From the NCBI GenBank assembly GCA_002256395.1, contig NKJG01000006.1:1-64000 (forward strand): 64,000 nt of DNA, read 5' to 3'. Position 1 is the first letter of the stretch. Each line of letters starts with the position of its first letter. A program made the translations under genes and the position numbers. Below are positions 10,437 to 18,477 of this stretch, one piece after another. The DNA comes from Bacteroidetes bacterium B1(2017). Its GTDB lineage: Bacteria; Bacteroidota; Bacteroidia; UKL13-3. The notes under the pieces were generated by a model. It did not search any database and was not told where the DNA came from. It worked only from the letters and a program-made list of their open reading frames with translations.

Positions 10437-11329
10437 GGAAGGAATCCGACAACGAAATAAACGGTACTGGAAACGATTATGATTTTGGAGCGAGGATTTA
10501 TGATGCGAGATTAGGGAGATGGTTGAGTTTGGATCCTAGTCAAGCAAAATATCCCAATTTAAGCCCATATAATTCATATGAAAACAATCCAATATATTTC
10601 AAAGACCCTGATGGAAATGACGCTGTTTATACAATAAGTGGAAATACAATAACCTTTTCTGCTCAAATTTACATTACAGGAAGCGGGGCCAATTCCAACA
10701 AGGCAATAGAAATGCAAAGTCAAATAAATAATATCTGGGGTAAGGATTTTAAATTCACAGATGCAAATGGTAAATCTTACAATGTTAAGTTCAATATAAA
10801 AGTAGATGTGTTAGAACCTCAAAATAAAGACCAACAAGATAATTTTCAAAAAGGTTCTGCAAATATTGTTGCATTAGTAAGAAATCCAAAAGAAGGATTT
10901 CGGGATCATGTATATGACGGGAATACTGGGATTTGGAAACAAATTAATAAGGATGGCGTTAGAGGACATGAAATGGGCCATATGTTGGGTCTAGCGGATA
11001 AGTATTACGATGATTGGCTCCCAAAACCTGGTATATGGCAACCTCAAAATGAGTATGAATATGATGTAAAATCAATTGATTTTAGTAAAACAGATCCATT
11101 CGATATAATGGGTAGAGGAAGCCAATTGACCGATGGAAAAGTACAGCAATCAGGAATTGATGCAATTGCTAATTATGCATTAACTAATATTAGTAACAAA
11201 TCTAATTCAGATGGAACGACAACTGGAGTAATCGATGCTGGAGGTTTATCTCTTGATGGGCCTTCACCTGATTTGAAAGCTCGTGCACCAGCCAGACCAT
11301 TTTGTATTCCTGATAATAAATTATATTAA
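10337..11329 (+). CDS. orphan Rhs core with metzincin-like metallopeptidase tip
   Basis: 330 residues from a TTG start. Residues 1-30 are the shared leader (KYSNQYHPLITSNTSLLR...), 31-68 the Rhs core (RFHFNGKE to LSLDP), and the rest a tip. The tip has the zinc-binding signature HEMGHMLGLAD (His211, Glu212, His215, Asp221) and a downstream DIMG (256-259) that fits a metzincin Met-turn, so a zinc endopeptidase is likely. There are no YD repeats and no signal peptide, so it cannot be delivered alone; it is best read as an orphan tip module able to recombine with a full Rhs gene through the core. It overlaps the stop/start region of a lipoprotein gene that may confer immunity. TTG is the only in-frame start that includes the leader. 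Confidence 0.75.
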   Translation: MKYSNQYHPLITSNTSLLRCFLQEKVECRFHFNGKESDNEINGTGNDYDFGARIYDARLGRWLSLDPSQAKYPNLSPYNSYENNPIYFKDPDGNDAVYTISGNTITFSAQIYITGSGANSNKAIEMQSQINNIWGKDFKFTDANGKSYNVKFNIKVDVLEPQNKDQQDNFQKGSANIVALVRNPKEGFRDHVYDGNTGIWKQINKDGVRGHEMGHMLGLADKYYDDWLPKPGIWQPQNEYEYDVKSIDFSKTDPFDIMGRGSQLTDGKVQQSGIDAIANYALTNISNKSNSDGTTTGVIDAGGLSLDGPSPDLKARAPARPFCIPDNKLY

Positions 11330-11337
11330 TGTTTAAG

Positions 11338-12096
11338 ATGAAAAAAATAGCTTTTATTTTATTGTTAATAGTGGCATGTAGAAATTCATCTGAGATTAAA
11401 AATAAAAATTACAATTGTGAGGAGAATCTTGGACAAGTTTTCAATCTAGATTCCATGAAATTCTATTTTAACTGTGCTAAGCAACTTATTTTATATGAAG
11501 ATACAATCTATGAAATACCATCATTTGTTGAAAGTTCGGAGAGTCTTGTGGAAATAGAGTTTGACGATTGTTACTTTCCAAACCCAAAAGATGTTTTTAT
11601 TAAACTTAGTAAAGTCAAAAAGCTAAAAAAGCTCGAAATTGATTTAAAAGGAATTGATTCAATTCCCAAAGAAATTGGATTAATGCAAAATATCGAATTT
11701 CTAATAATTTCAATTGATAGTATAAAATCTTTGCCGGAAAATTTTTATTCTTTGAAGAACCTTAAAACTCTATACATTAAATCTTCAGATTTTGATGAGA
11801 AAAAATCATGGTCGAGTTTTTCAAATTTACAAGAATTGGGAATTATGGCAAATTTAACCCAAGTACCTACCTTTATTTACAAATTGGACTCATTAAGAAT
11901 CCTAGATATTTCAAATAATAATATTGAATTTATTCCAGATAAAATTTCGAATTTAAAAAATCTTGATACATTAGATATTACAAATAACCCATGCATTACC
12001 CAACATAACATTAATTCAAATATCAAAATGCTTTTACATCTTAAAAGGATGTGCAATGGATGTATGATTTTTAGTAATGTGGTTTCGTTTCAATAA
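11338..12096 (+). CDS. leucine-rich-repeat lipoprotein, candidate immunity protein
   Basis: The preferred start is the ATG at 11338, because it gives a clean lipoprotein signal (MKKIAFILLLIVAC; lipobox IVAC, Cys14); an upstream ATG at 11329 overlaps the previous stop. After Cys comes a ~60-residue segment, then LRR units of the bacterial SDS22/internalin style (LKKLEIDLKGIDSIPKEIG, LRILDISNNNIEFIPDKIS, LDTLDITNNPC). LRR proteins bind other proteins; placed directly behind a protease-like tip, an inhibitor or immunity role on the periplasmic side is plausible. Function is inferred. Confidence 0.7.
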   Translation: MKKIAFILLLIVACRNSSEIKNKNYNCEENLGQVFNLDSMKFYFNCAKQLILYEDTIYEIPSFVESSESLVEIEFDDCYFPNPKDVFIKLSKVKKLKKLEIDLKGIDSIPKEIGLMQNIEFLIISIDSIKSLPENFYSLKNLKTLYIKSSDFDEKKSWSSFSNLQELGIMANLTQVPTFIYKLDSLRILDISNNNIEFIPDKISNLKNLDTLDITNNPCITQHNINSNIKMLLHLKRMCNGCMIFSNVVSFQ

Positions 12097-12140
12097 AAAC
12101 TAAGGTTTTTGGTGTTGTCAAAAGAGTCATTCACATCAGT

Positions 12141-12538
12141 GCACACTCCATTTGCTTTATTATAATCAACATTGCTTACTAAGCAATTTAATGAAAATAA
12201 AGCACCTAGTGATGATGGTTGAATTTTGAAAAAAAAATAGAATGAAAAGTAGAACTTGGTTAAAAGGAATCAAGTTCTACTTTTCTTATTTAAAATCATT
12301 TTGAACAAAAGGTTTTTTATGCGAATATGGAGAAAGCTTGGCTATAAAAAGAACCTAATATTTGGTATACACTTTAATAAAATATCCCCTTTCTTTTTGA
12401 TTTTCTCTCTATTTTTATACAACATATACACCTATTGAAATATTCATCCTCATATCAGCCTTTAACCATTGCATACGCAGACCTTCTCAGCTATTATTTG
12501 CAAGAAAAAGGGGGCTATCACTTCCACTTTAATGGCAA
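12141..12538 (+). repeat. cassette leader repeat, copy B
   Basis: The gene-free stretch before the second orphan tip. It has the conserved inverted repeat ATTGCTTACTAAGCAAT (12171-12187), the AATAAAGCAC box, and the best-preserved long inverted repeat: arms GAAAAGTAGAACTTG (12244-12258) and CAAGTTCTACTTTTC (12271-12285) around a 12-bp spacer. The part between this hairpin and the TTG start (12286-12400) has diverged from copies A and C; similarity resumes at CTATTTTTATAC. Confidence 0.7.
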
Positions 12539-13382
12539 GGAGGCAGACAATGAAACCTTTGGAGATGGAAATGAGTATGATTATGGGCTTAGAATATATA
12601 GTCCTAGACTAGGTAGATTCCTTTCTGTTGATCCGCTAACTAAAGGATTTCCTGAACTAACACCATATCAGTTTTCTTCAAATCGACCAATTGATGGAAT
12701 TGATTTGGATGGCGGAGAGTGGAAGTCCCAGCATAGCTGGAATGATGTGATTACAGATAAATCTCATATCCAACAGTTGGGTGCAAATTATGTTAAAGGT
12801 ATGACCTATCAGGATGCCTGGCGAGCGACTTCCCCTAAAATTTTTGAAAATTATATCAAGAAGAAGATTGATTGCGCTGATTTAGCAATAAAAGGTTTAG
12901 TTGAATTCGCATATAAGTATAAGTTATCAGTACATTTTGAAGATAATAAACAAGGCAAGGACAAAGATCCAACATTCGATAATGATAACTATGGATTTAC
13001 AAAGAAGGATGGGTCAAAAGTGTCTTTCAAAGAGGGCCAATGGGAGAGGTTTGCTGACAATATTGCTGCTAATTATGGTGCTGCTGATATTTTTAACAAT
13101 TCTAAATTAGCAACTGACAAACAATGGGACGACTTGGAGGTGGGCGATTTGATGTCATGGAAGCATCCTGATAATGGAGGTTTCCATGCTCAAACGATAA
13201 CAGAAATTGATAGGCCTACATTTGGTTTTGATAGTTACACCACAATTCAGGGAAATTTGGATAGTGGGAAATCTGCTCCAGCAAGGAAAACAGAGTATAC
13301 TTTTGTGGCATTAAACATTAGATTTGGAGAGACAATCAAAGGAAAGGCCTGGAATTTTAAATTCTTTGACTCAAAAAAATAA
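12435..13382 (+). CDS. orphan Rhs core with NlpC/P60-like cysteine hydrolase tip
   Basis: 315 residues from a TTG start. The leader (KYSSSYQPLTIAYADLLSYYLQE) matches the other cassettes; the core HFHFNGKEADNE...LGRFLSVDP is more divergent than in the other copies. In the tip, Cys147 in KIDCADLAIKGLVEFA, a GDLMSWKHP segment and His251 in GGFHAQTITEI are spaced as in NlpC/P60 or CHAP hydrolases (Cys at a helix start, GDL(V/M)xW strand, then a His strand). A peptidoglycan or protein hydrolase is inferred; the family is not proven. No secretion signal. A lipoprotein gene follows immediately. Confidence 0.7.
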   Translation: MKYSSSYQPLTIAYADLLSYYLQEKGGYHFHFNGKEADNETFGDGNEYDYGLRIYSPRLGRFLSVDPLTKGFPELTPYQFSSNRPIDGIDLDGGEWKSQHSWNDVITDKSHIQQLGANYVKGMTYQDAWRATSPKIFENYIKKKIDCADLAIKGLVEFAYKYKLSVHFEDNKQGKDKDPTFDNDNYGFTKKDGSKVSFKEGQWERFADNIAANYGAADIFNNSKLATDKQWDDLEVGDLMSWKHPDNGGFHAQTITEIDRPTFGFDSYTTIQGNLDSGKSAPARKTEYTFVALNIRFGETIKGKAWNFKFFDSKK

Positions 13383-13383
13383 T

Positions 13384-13857
13384 ATGGGAAAATACATCAA
13401 CTTAGTAATCGTAAGTCTAATTTTTCTTGCAGGATGCGAGGGGGGATTTAGGAAAAGCAACTTTAAGTATGACTACAATAAGCTTATAAGTGCTTGGGCT
13501 CAGAATGATAGCTCATATGTAAGGGATTGGATCTATAATTTAGAAGACTTGGATTTTACTTCATTCGCAAATAGGGTTAGTGAGTTTGCTAATGAAACTA
13601 ATTTCTCATATGGAAATATTGATATTGAAGGGGATATTAATAGTAGATGGAATGAAAAAGAAAGACGTATTTTAAAAGGTAACATTACCAGAGTATATCG
13701 TGTTTACATTGAATCATGTCTTTTTTTTAATAAGGCGATCACAAGAGATAGTACAGATAATATTAGCAATAAGTATTGGAATGATTCTACGCTTTTTTCC
13801 AGTGATGGAATAGCAAAGATTAAGCTAGAATTAAATGCATTTTGCTTAAGGAAGTAG
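13384..13857 (+). CDS. small lipoprotein, candidate immunity protein
   Basis: The start at 13384 gives MGKYINLVIVSLIFLAGC, a good lipoprotein signal with lipobox LAGC, and leaves a 1-bp gap after the orphan tip. A longer reading from 13324 would overlap the tip gene by 59 bp and bury the signal, so it is rejected. The mature ~140 residues are polar and aromatic and match no family I know. Position after an NlpC/P60-like tip suggests immunity. Confidence 0.6.
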   Translation: MGKYINLVIVSLIFLAGCEGGFRKSNFKYDYNKLISAWAQNDSSYVRDWIYNLEDLDFTSFANRVSEFANETNFSYGNIDIEGDINSRWNEKERRILKGNITRVYRVYIESCLFFNKAITRDSTDNISNKYWNDSTLFSSDGIAKIKLELNAFCLRK

Positions 13858-13901
13858 TGTCGGAACTAGAGTCATATTTGAAGCAAGGTCTATGATGCGC
13901 T

Positions 13902-14311
13902 ACAACCCCCATTTGCTTTTTGATAAATAACATTGCTTACTAAGCACCGCACGGTGCATTTGCTTTTTGATAAATAAAATTGCTTATTAAGCAATTTTAT
14001 GAAACTAAACCTCGTAGAAAAAGTAATGATGAAAGTGAAAGAATTGGAATAAAAAAGTTGAACTTGGATTTATGCAATCAAATTCTACTTTTATTTTAGA
14101 ACATTTTGAACTATAATTTATTTTTCCGATTTAAGAGAAACATAATTTATTAATCCCAAACTTGTTTTAATTCATTTGAGTATTTATTCCTATTTTTATA
14201 CCTCAATACCACCACTTGATATATTCATCCTCCTACCCATTACCCATTGCAAATACAGGCTTTCTAAGGCATTATTTGCAAGAAAATGGATGCTATTACT
14301 TCTACTTTAAA
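13902..14311 (+). repeat. cassette leader repeat, copy C (with internal duplication)
   Basis: Third copy of the leader, in a gene-free stretch. The first block is duplicated: ATTGCTTACTAAGCA at 13932-13946 and a full inverted repeat ATTGCTTATTAAGCAAT at 13979-13995. The long inverted repeat is at 14053-14092 (AAAAGTTGAACTTG against CAAATTCTACTTTT, some mismatches). The AT-rich part ending CCTATTTTTATACC (about 14191-14204) closely matches copy A. The rest of the gap, 14318-14504, holds only AT-rich DNA before the recombinase genes. Confidence 0.65.
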
Positions 14312-14317
14312 TGTTAG
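14216..14317 (+). pseudogene. truncated orphan Rhs cassette (leader peptide only)
   Basis: From TTG 14216 the reading LIYSSSYPLPIANTGFLRHY matches the leader peptide of the other cassettes, continues as LQENGCYYFYFK and ends at TAG 14315-14317. Similarity stops exactly where the Rhs core FHFNGKE should start (CTTTAAATG here against CTTTAATGG elsewhere). The core, tip and immunity genes are absent; the tandem recombinases start about 190 bp later. Confidence 0.6.
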
Positions 14318-14504
14318 TCTAACAAATTATTAAGTAAAATAAGATTAAATAAAATTCGCCATTTGGGTAACTATTTTATTTCTTAGAAAATCCTAAAACA
14401 CTAGAATCTATCATTTTTACAAAACTAGCGCTCAAATAATCAATAATTTGGCTTGATGTTTCTTTTATTTCAAAGCAAACTTTGTAGACTAATTAATCTG
14501 CAAA

Positions 14505-15434
14505 ATGAAACATTTAGTATTACATAATCCTTATTTTGAGAAGTGGCTTTCAGAGTTTCACAAAATCCTTTTATTGCGTGGCATAGGTAATGGAAAAGAA
14601 CCTATGTATGTTTCTCCTGTTAGAGAATTTCTATATTTTTTAGAGTTAAATGAACAAAACAACTTTTTAACCATCAAACATGAATGTATTCTGAGGTACC
14701 ACCAATATATTTTAAATAGACCAAGGCACAGAAAGCCCGGTATTCTTTCCCCCATTTCCACCCAACATCATATTCAGAGTATTAGAATATTTTTTGACTT
14801 TCTATTTGATTGCAAAAAAGTAACTCATAACCCTGTTCGCCAAACTAAATTCAAATTTAGAGTAAACACTCCTCGGCAAATTGCCAGTGTTGAGGAAATG
14901 AAAATACTTTTTAGAAGAAATATTTCTCCAATGATGAAGGCAATTCTTTCTTGCGCATATGGTTGTGGTTTAAGAAGAAGCGAAATGTATCAATTGAATC
15001 TAGAAGATATAAACCTTAAGGAAAAATATATCCTTGTTAGAAATGGAAAAGGGAATAAATCGAGATTGGTTCCTATGTCGGATAGCATATTCAATTACAT
15101 AAATAAATATATAAGTTTTATGAAGGAAAAATGGGTAATGGATGAGTCCAAATCCTTTCCATTTTTCTTGAATTCTCATGGAAATAGGTTGACAGGATAT
15201 TCACTTAATAAATGTTTAAAAGCTATAATTAATGGTTCAAAATTAAAGGATCTTAAGGCAAAAAACATTACCCTGCATTGTTTACGTCATAGTATAGCCG
15301 TTCATTTAATTGAAAATGGAGCCAAAATTGAATTGGTAAAAGATTTTTTGGGTCATAGCCAAATAGACACCACCCAGCTTTATGCCATACGAAGAAGAAG
15401 GAGTAATGCAGTTGCTAGAGCATTTAGATTTTAA
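14505..15434 (+). CDS. tyrosine recombinase (first of a tandem pair)
   Basis: 309 residues, XerC/D-like length and layout: an N-terminal SAM-like core-binding domain (~1-115) and a catalytic domain. All catalytic residues can be placed: Arg157 (CGLRRSE), Lys182 (NGKGNKSR), His258 and Arg261 (LHCLRHS), His284 (LGHS) and Tyr293 (TTQLYAIRR). It lies 12 bp before a second recombinase in the same direction. It sits inside the Rhs tip cassette array, so recombination of cassettes or their leaders is a reasonable but unproven role. It is not the housekeeping XerC/D by context. Confidence 0.85.
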   Translation: MKHLVLHNPYFEKWLSEFHKILLLRGIGNGKEPMYVSPVREFLYFLELNEQNNFLTIKHECILRYHQYILNRPRHRKPGILSPISTQHHIQSIRIFFDFLFDCKKVTHNPVRQTKFKFRVNTPRQIASVEEMKILFRRNISPMMKAILSCAYGCGLRRSEMYQLNLEDINLKEKYILVRNGKGNKSRLVPMSDSIFNYINKYISFMKEKWVMDESKSFPFFLNSHGNRLTGYSLNKCLKAIINGSKLKDLKAKNITLHCLRHSIAVHLIENGAKIELVKDFLGHSQIDTTQLYAIRRRRSNAVARAFRF

Positions 15435-15445
15435 ATAGGGCATTT

Positions 15446-16312
15446 ATGAAAACCATTACTTTTCACTCGTATTTACTTACGAATAAATATAGCAACTCTA
15501 CCTGTAAAATGTATGAGTATGTAGTGAATAAATATTTGCGTTTAAATTCCAACCCCTCCAAGTTATCGTTTAAAGAAATTACAAGTTATTTAAGTGCCTT
15601 ATATTCTATAAATGGAAATCATTTTAGCTCAGTACTTGTGCTTTCTGGAATTAAGAAATACTACGATTATTTATTGTTCTTAGGTAAAATAACCATTCAC
15701 CCCATTAAACATTTTAGCATAAAAGGCAAAGCCACCAAGATCCTTGGAATAAGCCTATTTACTCCAACAGAATTAGGTTCATTGCTTAACCGCCCAGAAC
15801 GCTATCCAATATTAAAATTGCGAAACCAAGTGTTAATGTCCTTATTAATTTATCAAGGCTTAAGTTCAAATGAACTTTGCAATATTTGTTTAAACGATAT
15901 TGATTTTGATTTAGAAAGAATACGAGTTAAGGGGAATAGAATTGTGAATAGTCGCTTGATCAATTTAATGCCAAGTCAGGTAGAGCTTTTTGAAAGGTAT
16001 TTAAAAGAATGCAGATTGAAATTAACTAATGAAAACGTATCTAATTTTCTAATTGGAAAAACGGGCAATGTGATTTCTGTTGATGAAATAAATTATTTGG
16101 TTGAAACCTTTAAGTTCCTATTTCCAAGTAAAACATTAAACCCAAAAACAATTAGACAAAGTGTTATTTACAATTGGATTAATTTTTATAAGTTACCCTT
16201 AGAGGATGTTCAATTATTAGCTGGACATAAGCGTATCAGTTCTACCTTAAAATATCAAATGCCCAATATGCAATTGTTTGCTTCTCTAATAAATAAATAT
16301 TCTCCTATTTGA
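15446..16312 (+). CDS. degenerate tyrosine recombinase (second of a tandem pair)
   Basis: 288 residues with the same two-domain layout as its neighbour, but key residues are changed: the Arg I position in GLSSNEL is Ser140, the HxxR box reads KTIRQS (Lys234, Arg237 kept, Gln238), while His261 (LAGHKR) and Tyr270 (TLKYQ) remain. It may be an accessory or structural partner of the intact recombinase in a heteromeric synapse, or a decaying copy. The frame is fully open, which favours a retained role. Confidence 0.75.
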   Translation: MKTITFHSYLLTNKYSNSTCKMYEYVVNKYLRLNSNPSKLSFKEITSYLSALYSINGNHFSSVLVLSGIKKYYDYLLFLGKITIHPIKHFSIKGKATKILGISLFTPTELGSLLNRPERYPILKLRNQVLMSLLIYQGLSSNELCNICLNDIDFDLERIRVKGNRIVNSRLINLMPSQVELFERYLKECRLKLTNENVSNFLIGKTGNVISVDEINYLVETFKFLFPSKTLNPKTIRQSVIYNWINFYKLPLEDVQLLAGHKRISSTLKYQMPNMQLFASLINKYSPI

Positions 16313-16400
16313 GAATTTAAAACAAATATTTAGTTGGTTGAATTTAGTTACTCGTTTGAGCTAATCATTTTTTTTGAGGATTGGTCGCGCAATGCTTTAT

Positions 16401-16436
16401 AAACAAGCATAACATTTGTTTGCATGTTGCTTGTTT
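16401..16436. terminator. inverted repeat between convergent genes
   Basis: Arms AAACAAGCA(TA)ACAT and ATGTTGCTTGTTT around an 8-bp loop lie between the recombinase pair and the reversed cassette. A bidirectional terminator is possible, though there is no strong T run. The rest of 16313-16562 shows nothing else. Confidence 0.4.
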
Positions 16437-16562
16437 AACAAAAAAGTGAAACTTAAATCAAAACCAAGTACTACTTTTTCACCCCCTGTCAATAGTCAGA
16501 AAACCAATCAAATTTTTCAAAGAACTAAAATTAAAAATAGTTCAAGGCAAATCCAGCATTCA

Positions 16563-17162
16563 TTACCAATCACAATGGCAATTATCCTCTATTACTTCAT
16601 TTATATAATCTCCTTTATTATTCTCTTTCAGATATTTGATACCATGTTTACCCCCGCTACTCTCATAAATGCAATTGAGAAATGGGATTCCAGCTTCATC
16701 ATATTCTATTCGATTCCTATAAATATAGTTACTACCTAAAATCTCTTCAAAAATAATTTGACTATTAGTTTCATTATAGACCCTCGTAAACTGATATTTA
16801 TCCCTATGTTTCATACCTATTTTGATCCACATTATTGGGAGATGAGTATCGTTCAAATAAACAATATACATAGCGCTATCTAAAGAATTGAATAACGAGT
16901 CAGGCTTAATTTGGTTTTTATTAATAATGGACCATGAATGCAAAAGAGGATGGTCAATAATTTGCAAGTCATCATTCCTGGTATTTATTAGTCGAAGAAC
17001 TTTTGCTCTTTCTACAGGGCTGATATTTTCGCCCGTCTTTCTTATTGAATCAGCCCCATAGTTAATAACTTGGGCATATGATTTTAATTGAAAAGCAAAA
17101 AAGCTCATTAAAATATTTACATAATAAATATATCTTCTCAAATTATTCAACAATTGGTTCAT
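16563..17162 (-). CDS. exported small protein, candidate immunity protein of the reversed cassette
   Basis: The start at 17162 (MNQLLNNLRRYIYYVNILM) gives an Arg-Arg n-region, a hydrophobic core and a likely cleavage after SYA, so the protein is probably exported. About 199 residues; the C-terminal half has aromatic strand patterns (YKYLKENNKGDYINEV-like) and ends CHCDW. No family recognised. It overlaps the stop of the reversed orphan tip by 20 bp, as expected for a translationally coupled immunity gene. Confidence 0.6.
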   Translation of the reverse strand: MNQLLNNLRRYIYYVNILMSFFAFQLKSYAQVINYGADSIRKTGENISPVERAKVLRLINTRNDDLQIIDHPLLHSWSIINKNQIKPDSLFNSLDSAMYIVYLNDTHLPIMWIKIGMKHRDKYQFTRVYNETNSQIIFEEILGSNYIYRNRIEYDEAGIPFLNCIYESSGGKHGIKYLKENNKGDYINEVIEDNCHCDW

Positions 17163-18084
17163 TAGTCTTTGCTCCATAACTTTCTGCATCTTTTTTATCC
17201 ATTACATTAACTCCTTTTATATTTTGGTTATTTGAAGTGCCATTTTTAAAGAACTTCATTTCAGCATTGGGATTTTTCATATAAACTGATTGAGCTTCTA
17301 ATAATGAAACATTTTCGGTGGCTACACCATCTCCATGATCAGCGGACCATAATTTTCCTGACTTAGTTCCCGTATGCATAATCTCACCTTTGCCAACCTC
17401 AACAAAACCATCTGCTTGATCTTTAGATACGGGTTTTCCATCCTCCTTCATTACATATCCATCTTCCTTCAGAATAGTTCTAATTGCTTTTCCTCCGGCC
17501 TTTTCTTCTATGACAAGCTGCCCACCTGCAAATGTATAACCATGACAATTACTTTCTGATCCTGGCTTAGGTTCCTTTTGAACACGTGTAAAGTTTCCAT
17601 CATCGCCTTTTTCTTCAACATATGACTCTATTTTTCTAAGAGCTTTAATCGGTGTACCTTTATCTGTATAAATTACCACCTCCTGATACTTGGTAATTGT
17701 TTTGTAAGTTTTTCCATTCTCTTCATATGTCAATCCTGATTGCCTTGTTACGGTATTTCCTGTTGGAGTAGCAATAATGTTGCCATTCTTATCCTTTAAT
17801 AGATGGCCAGCACGGTCAATAATATTTATAGGATTGTCTGCAGCATATGTATATGGAGATAGTGCTATGTATACATCCTGAAAAGCATCTAAAGAAAACC
17901 ATTTACCCAACCTCGCATCATAAATCCTCGCTCCAAAATCATAATCGTTTCCAGTACCGTTTATTTCTTTATCTGACTCCTTCCCATTAAAGTGGAAGCG
18001 GTACTTAATATCTTCCTTTAAATAATGCCTGAGAAGGCTTGTATTTGCAATGGTTAAAGGTTGATATGTATTTAAATTTTTCAA
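17143..18084 (-). CDS. orphan Rhs core with NCHG-type cysteine peptidase-like tip
   Basis: 313 residues from a TTG start on the minus strand. Leader KNLNTYQPLTIANTSLLRHY matches the forward cassettes; core FHFNGKESDKE to LGKWFSLD (30-66). The tip contains SNCHGYTFAGG (Cys180, His181) and, later, EIMHTGTKSGKLWSADHGDG (His237). An NCHGY(T/A)F segment followed by an H(S/T)G strand is seen in papain/NlpC-like proteins, so a cysteine hydrolase fold is inferred. The noncoding leader of the forward cassettes is not recognisable upstream; only a short ACCACC stretch remains. Orientation is opposite to the other cassettes. Confidence 0.7.
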   Translation of the reverse strand: MKNLNTYQPLTIANTSLLRHYLKEDIKYRFHFNGKESDKEINGTGNDYDFGARIYDARLGKWFSLDAFQDVYIALSPYTYAADNPINIIDRAGHLLKDKNGNIIATPTGNTVTRQSGLTYEENGKTYKTITKYQEVVIYTDKGTPIKALRKIESYVEEKGDDGNFTRVQKEPKPGSESNCHGYTFAGGQLVIEEKAGGKAIRTILKEDGYVMKEDGKPVSKDQADGFVEVGKGEIMHTGTKSGKLWSADHGDGVATENVSLLEAQSVYMKNPNAEMKFFKNGTSNNQNIKGVNVMDKKDAESYGAKTNEPIVE

Positions 18085-18477
18085 TACGTGTCATGGTGGT
18101 ATTAAATGGGAAGTGATAGTCTAGTTTACTTTTCTAAAAAAGCCAATTAGAATAATTAATTATTGGATTTGAAGCTGAATTTTAAAAAAATAGTTCTATC
18201 AAGTTATACTTTAAATGCAAGTTATATAAAAAGACGAAAAAATTCTTTCAACAATCTATATGAAATACTCAAATTGCACCTCAAAATTGGAAAAACTTAG
18301 TAGTAAAACTACCCAATCAAGGTAAAACCAATGGAATTATGAGTAAAATCTAGGAAATTCTAAGAAAAACGTGTGAATTTTCAGGAATCTAGCGGAATAA
18401 TAAAGGGAATTCTAAGGAATATCAATTATTAACACGATTTCAATAGAATTTTACCCAATTTTTGATAGTAACAGAAT

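Noticed and set aside
12256..12438. 60-residue hydrophobic frame before the second orphan cassette
   Set aside because: It lies in the noncoding leader repeat and is not kept in copies A or C.
13324..13383. Upstream start for the lipoprotein
   Set aside because: It overlaps the tip gene and would bury the lipoprotein signal.
14505..15434. Housekeeping XerC/XerD
   Set aside because: Tandem layout with a degenerate partner inside an accessory array; no dif-like site or core-gene context seen.
16416..16739. 107-residue frame opposite the exported protein
   Set aside because: It overlaps a gene with a signal peptide and good context; low-complexity shadow.
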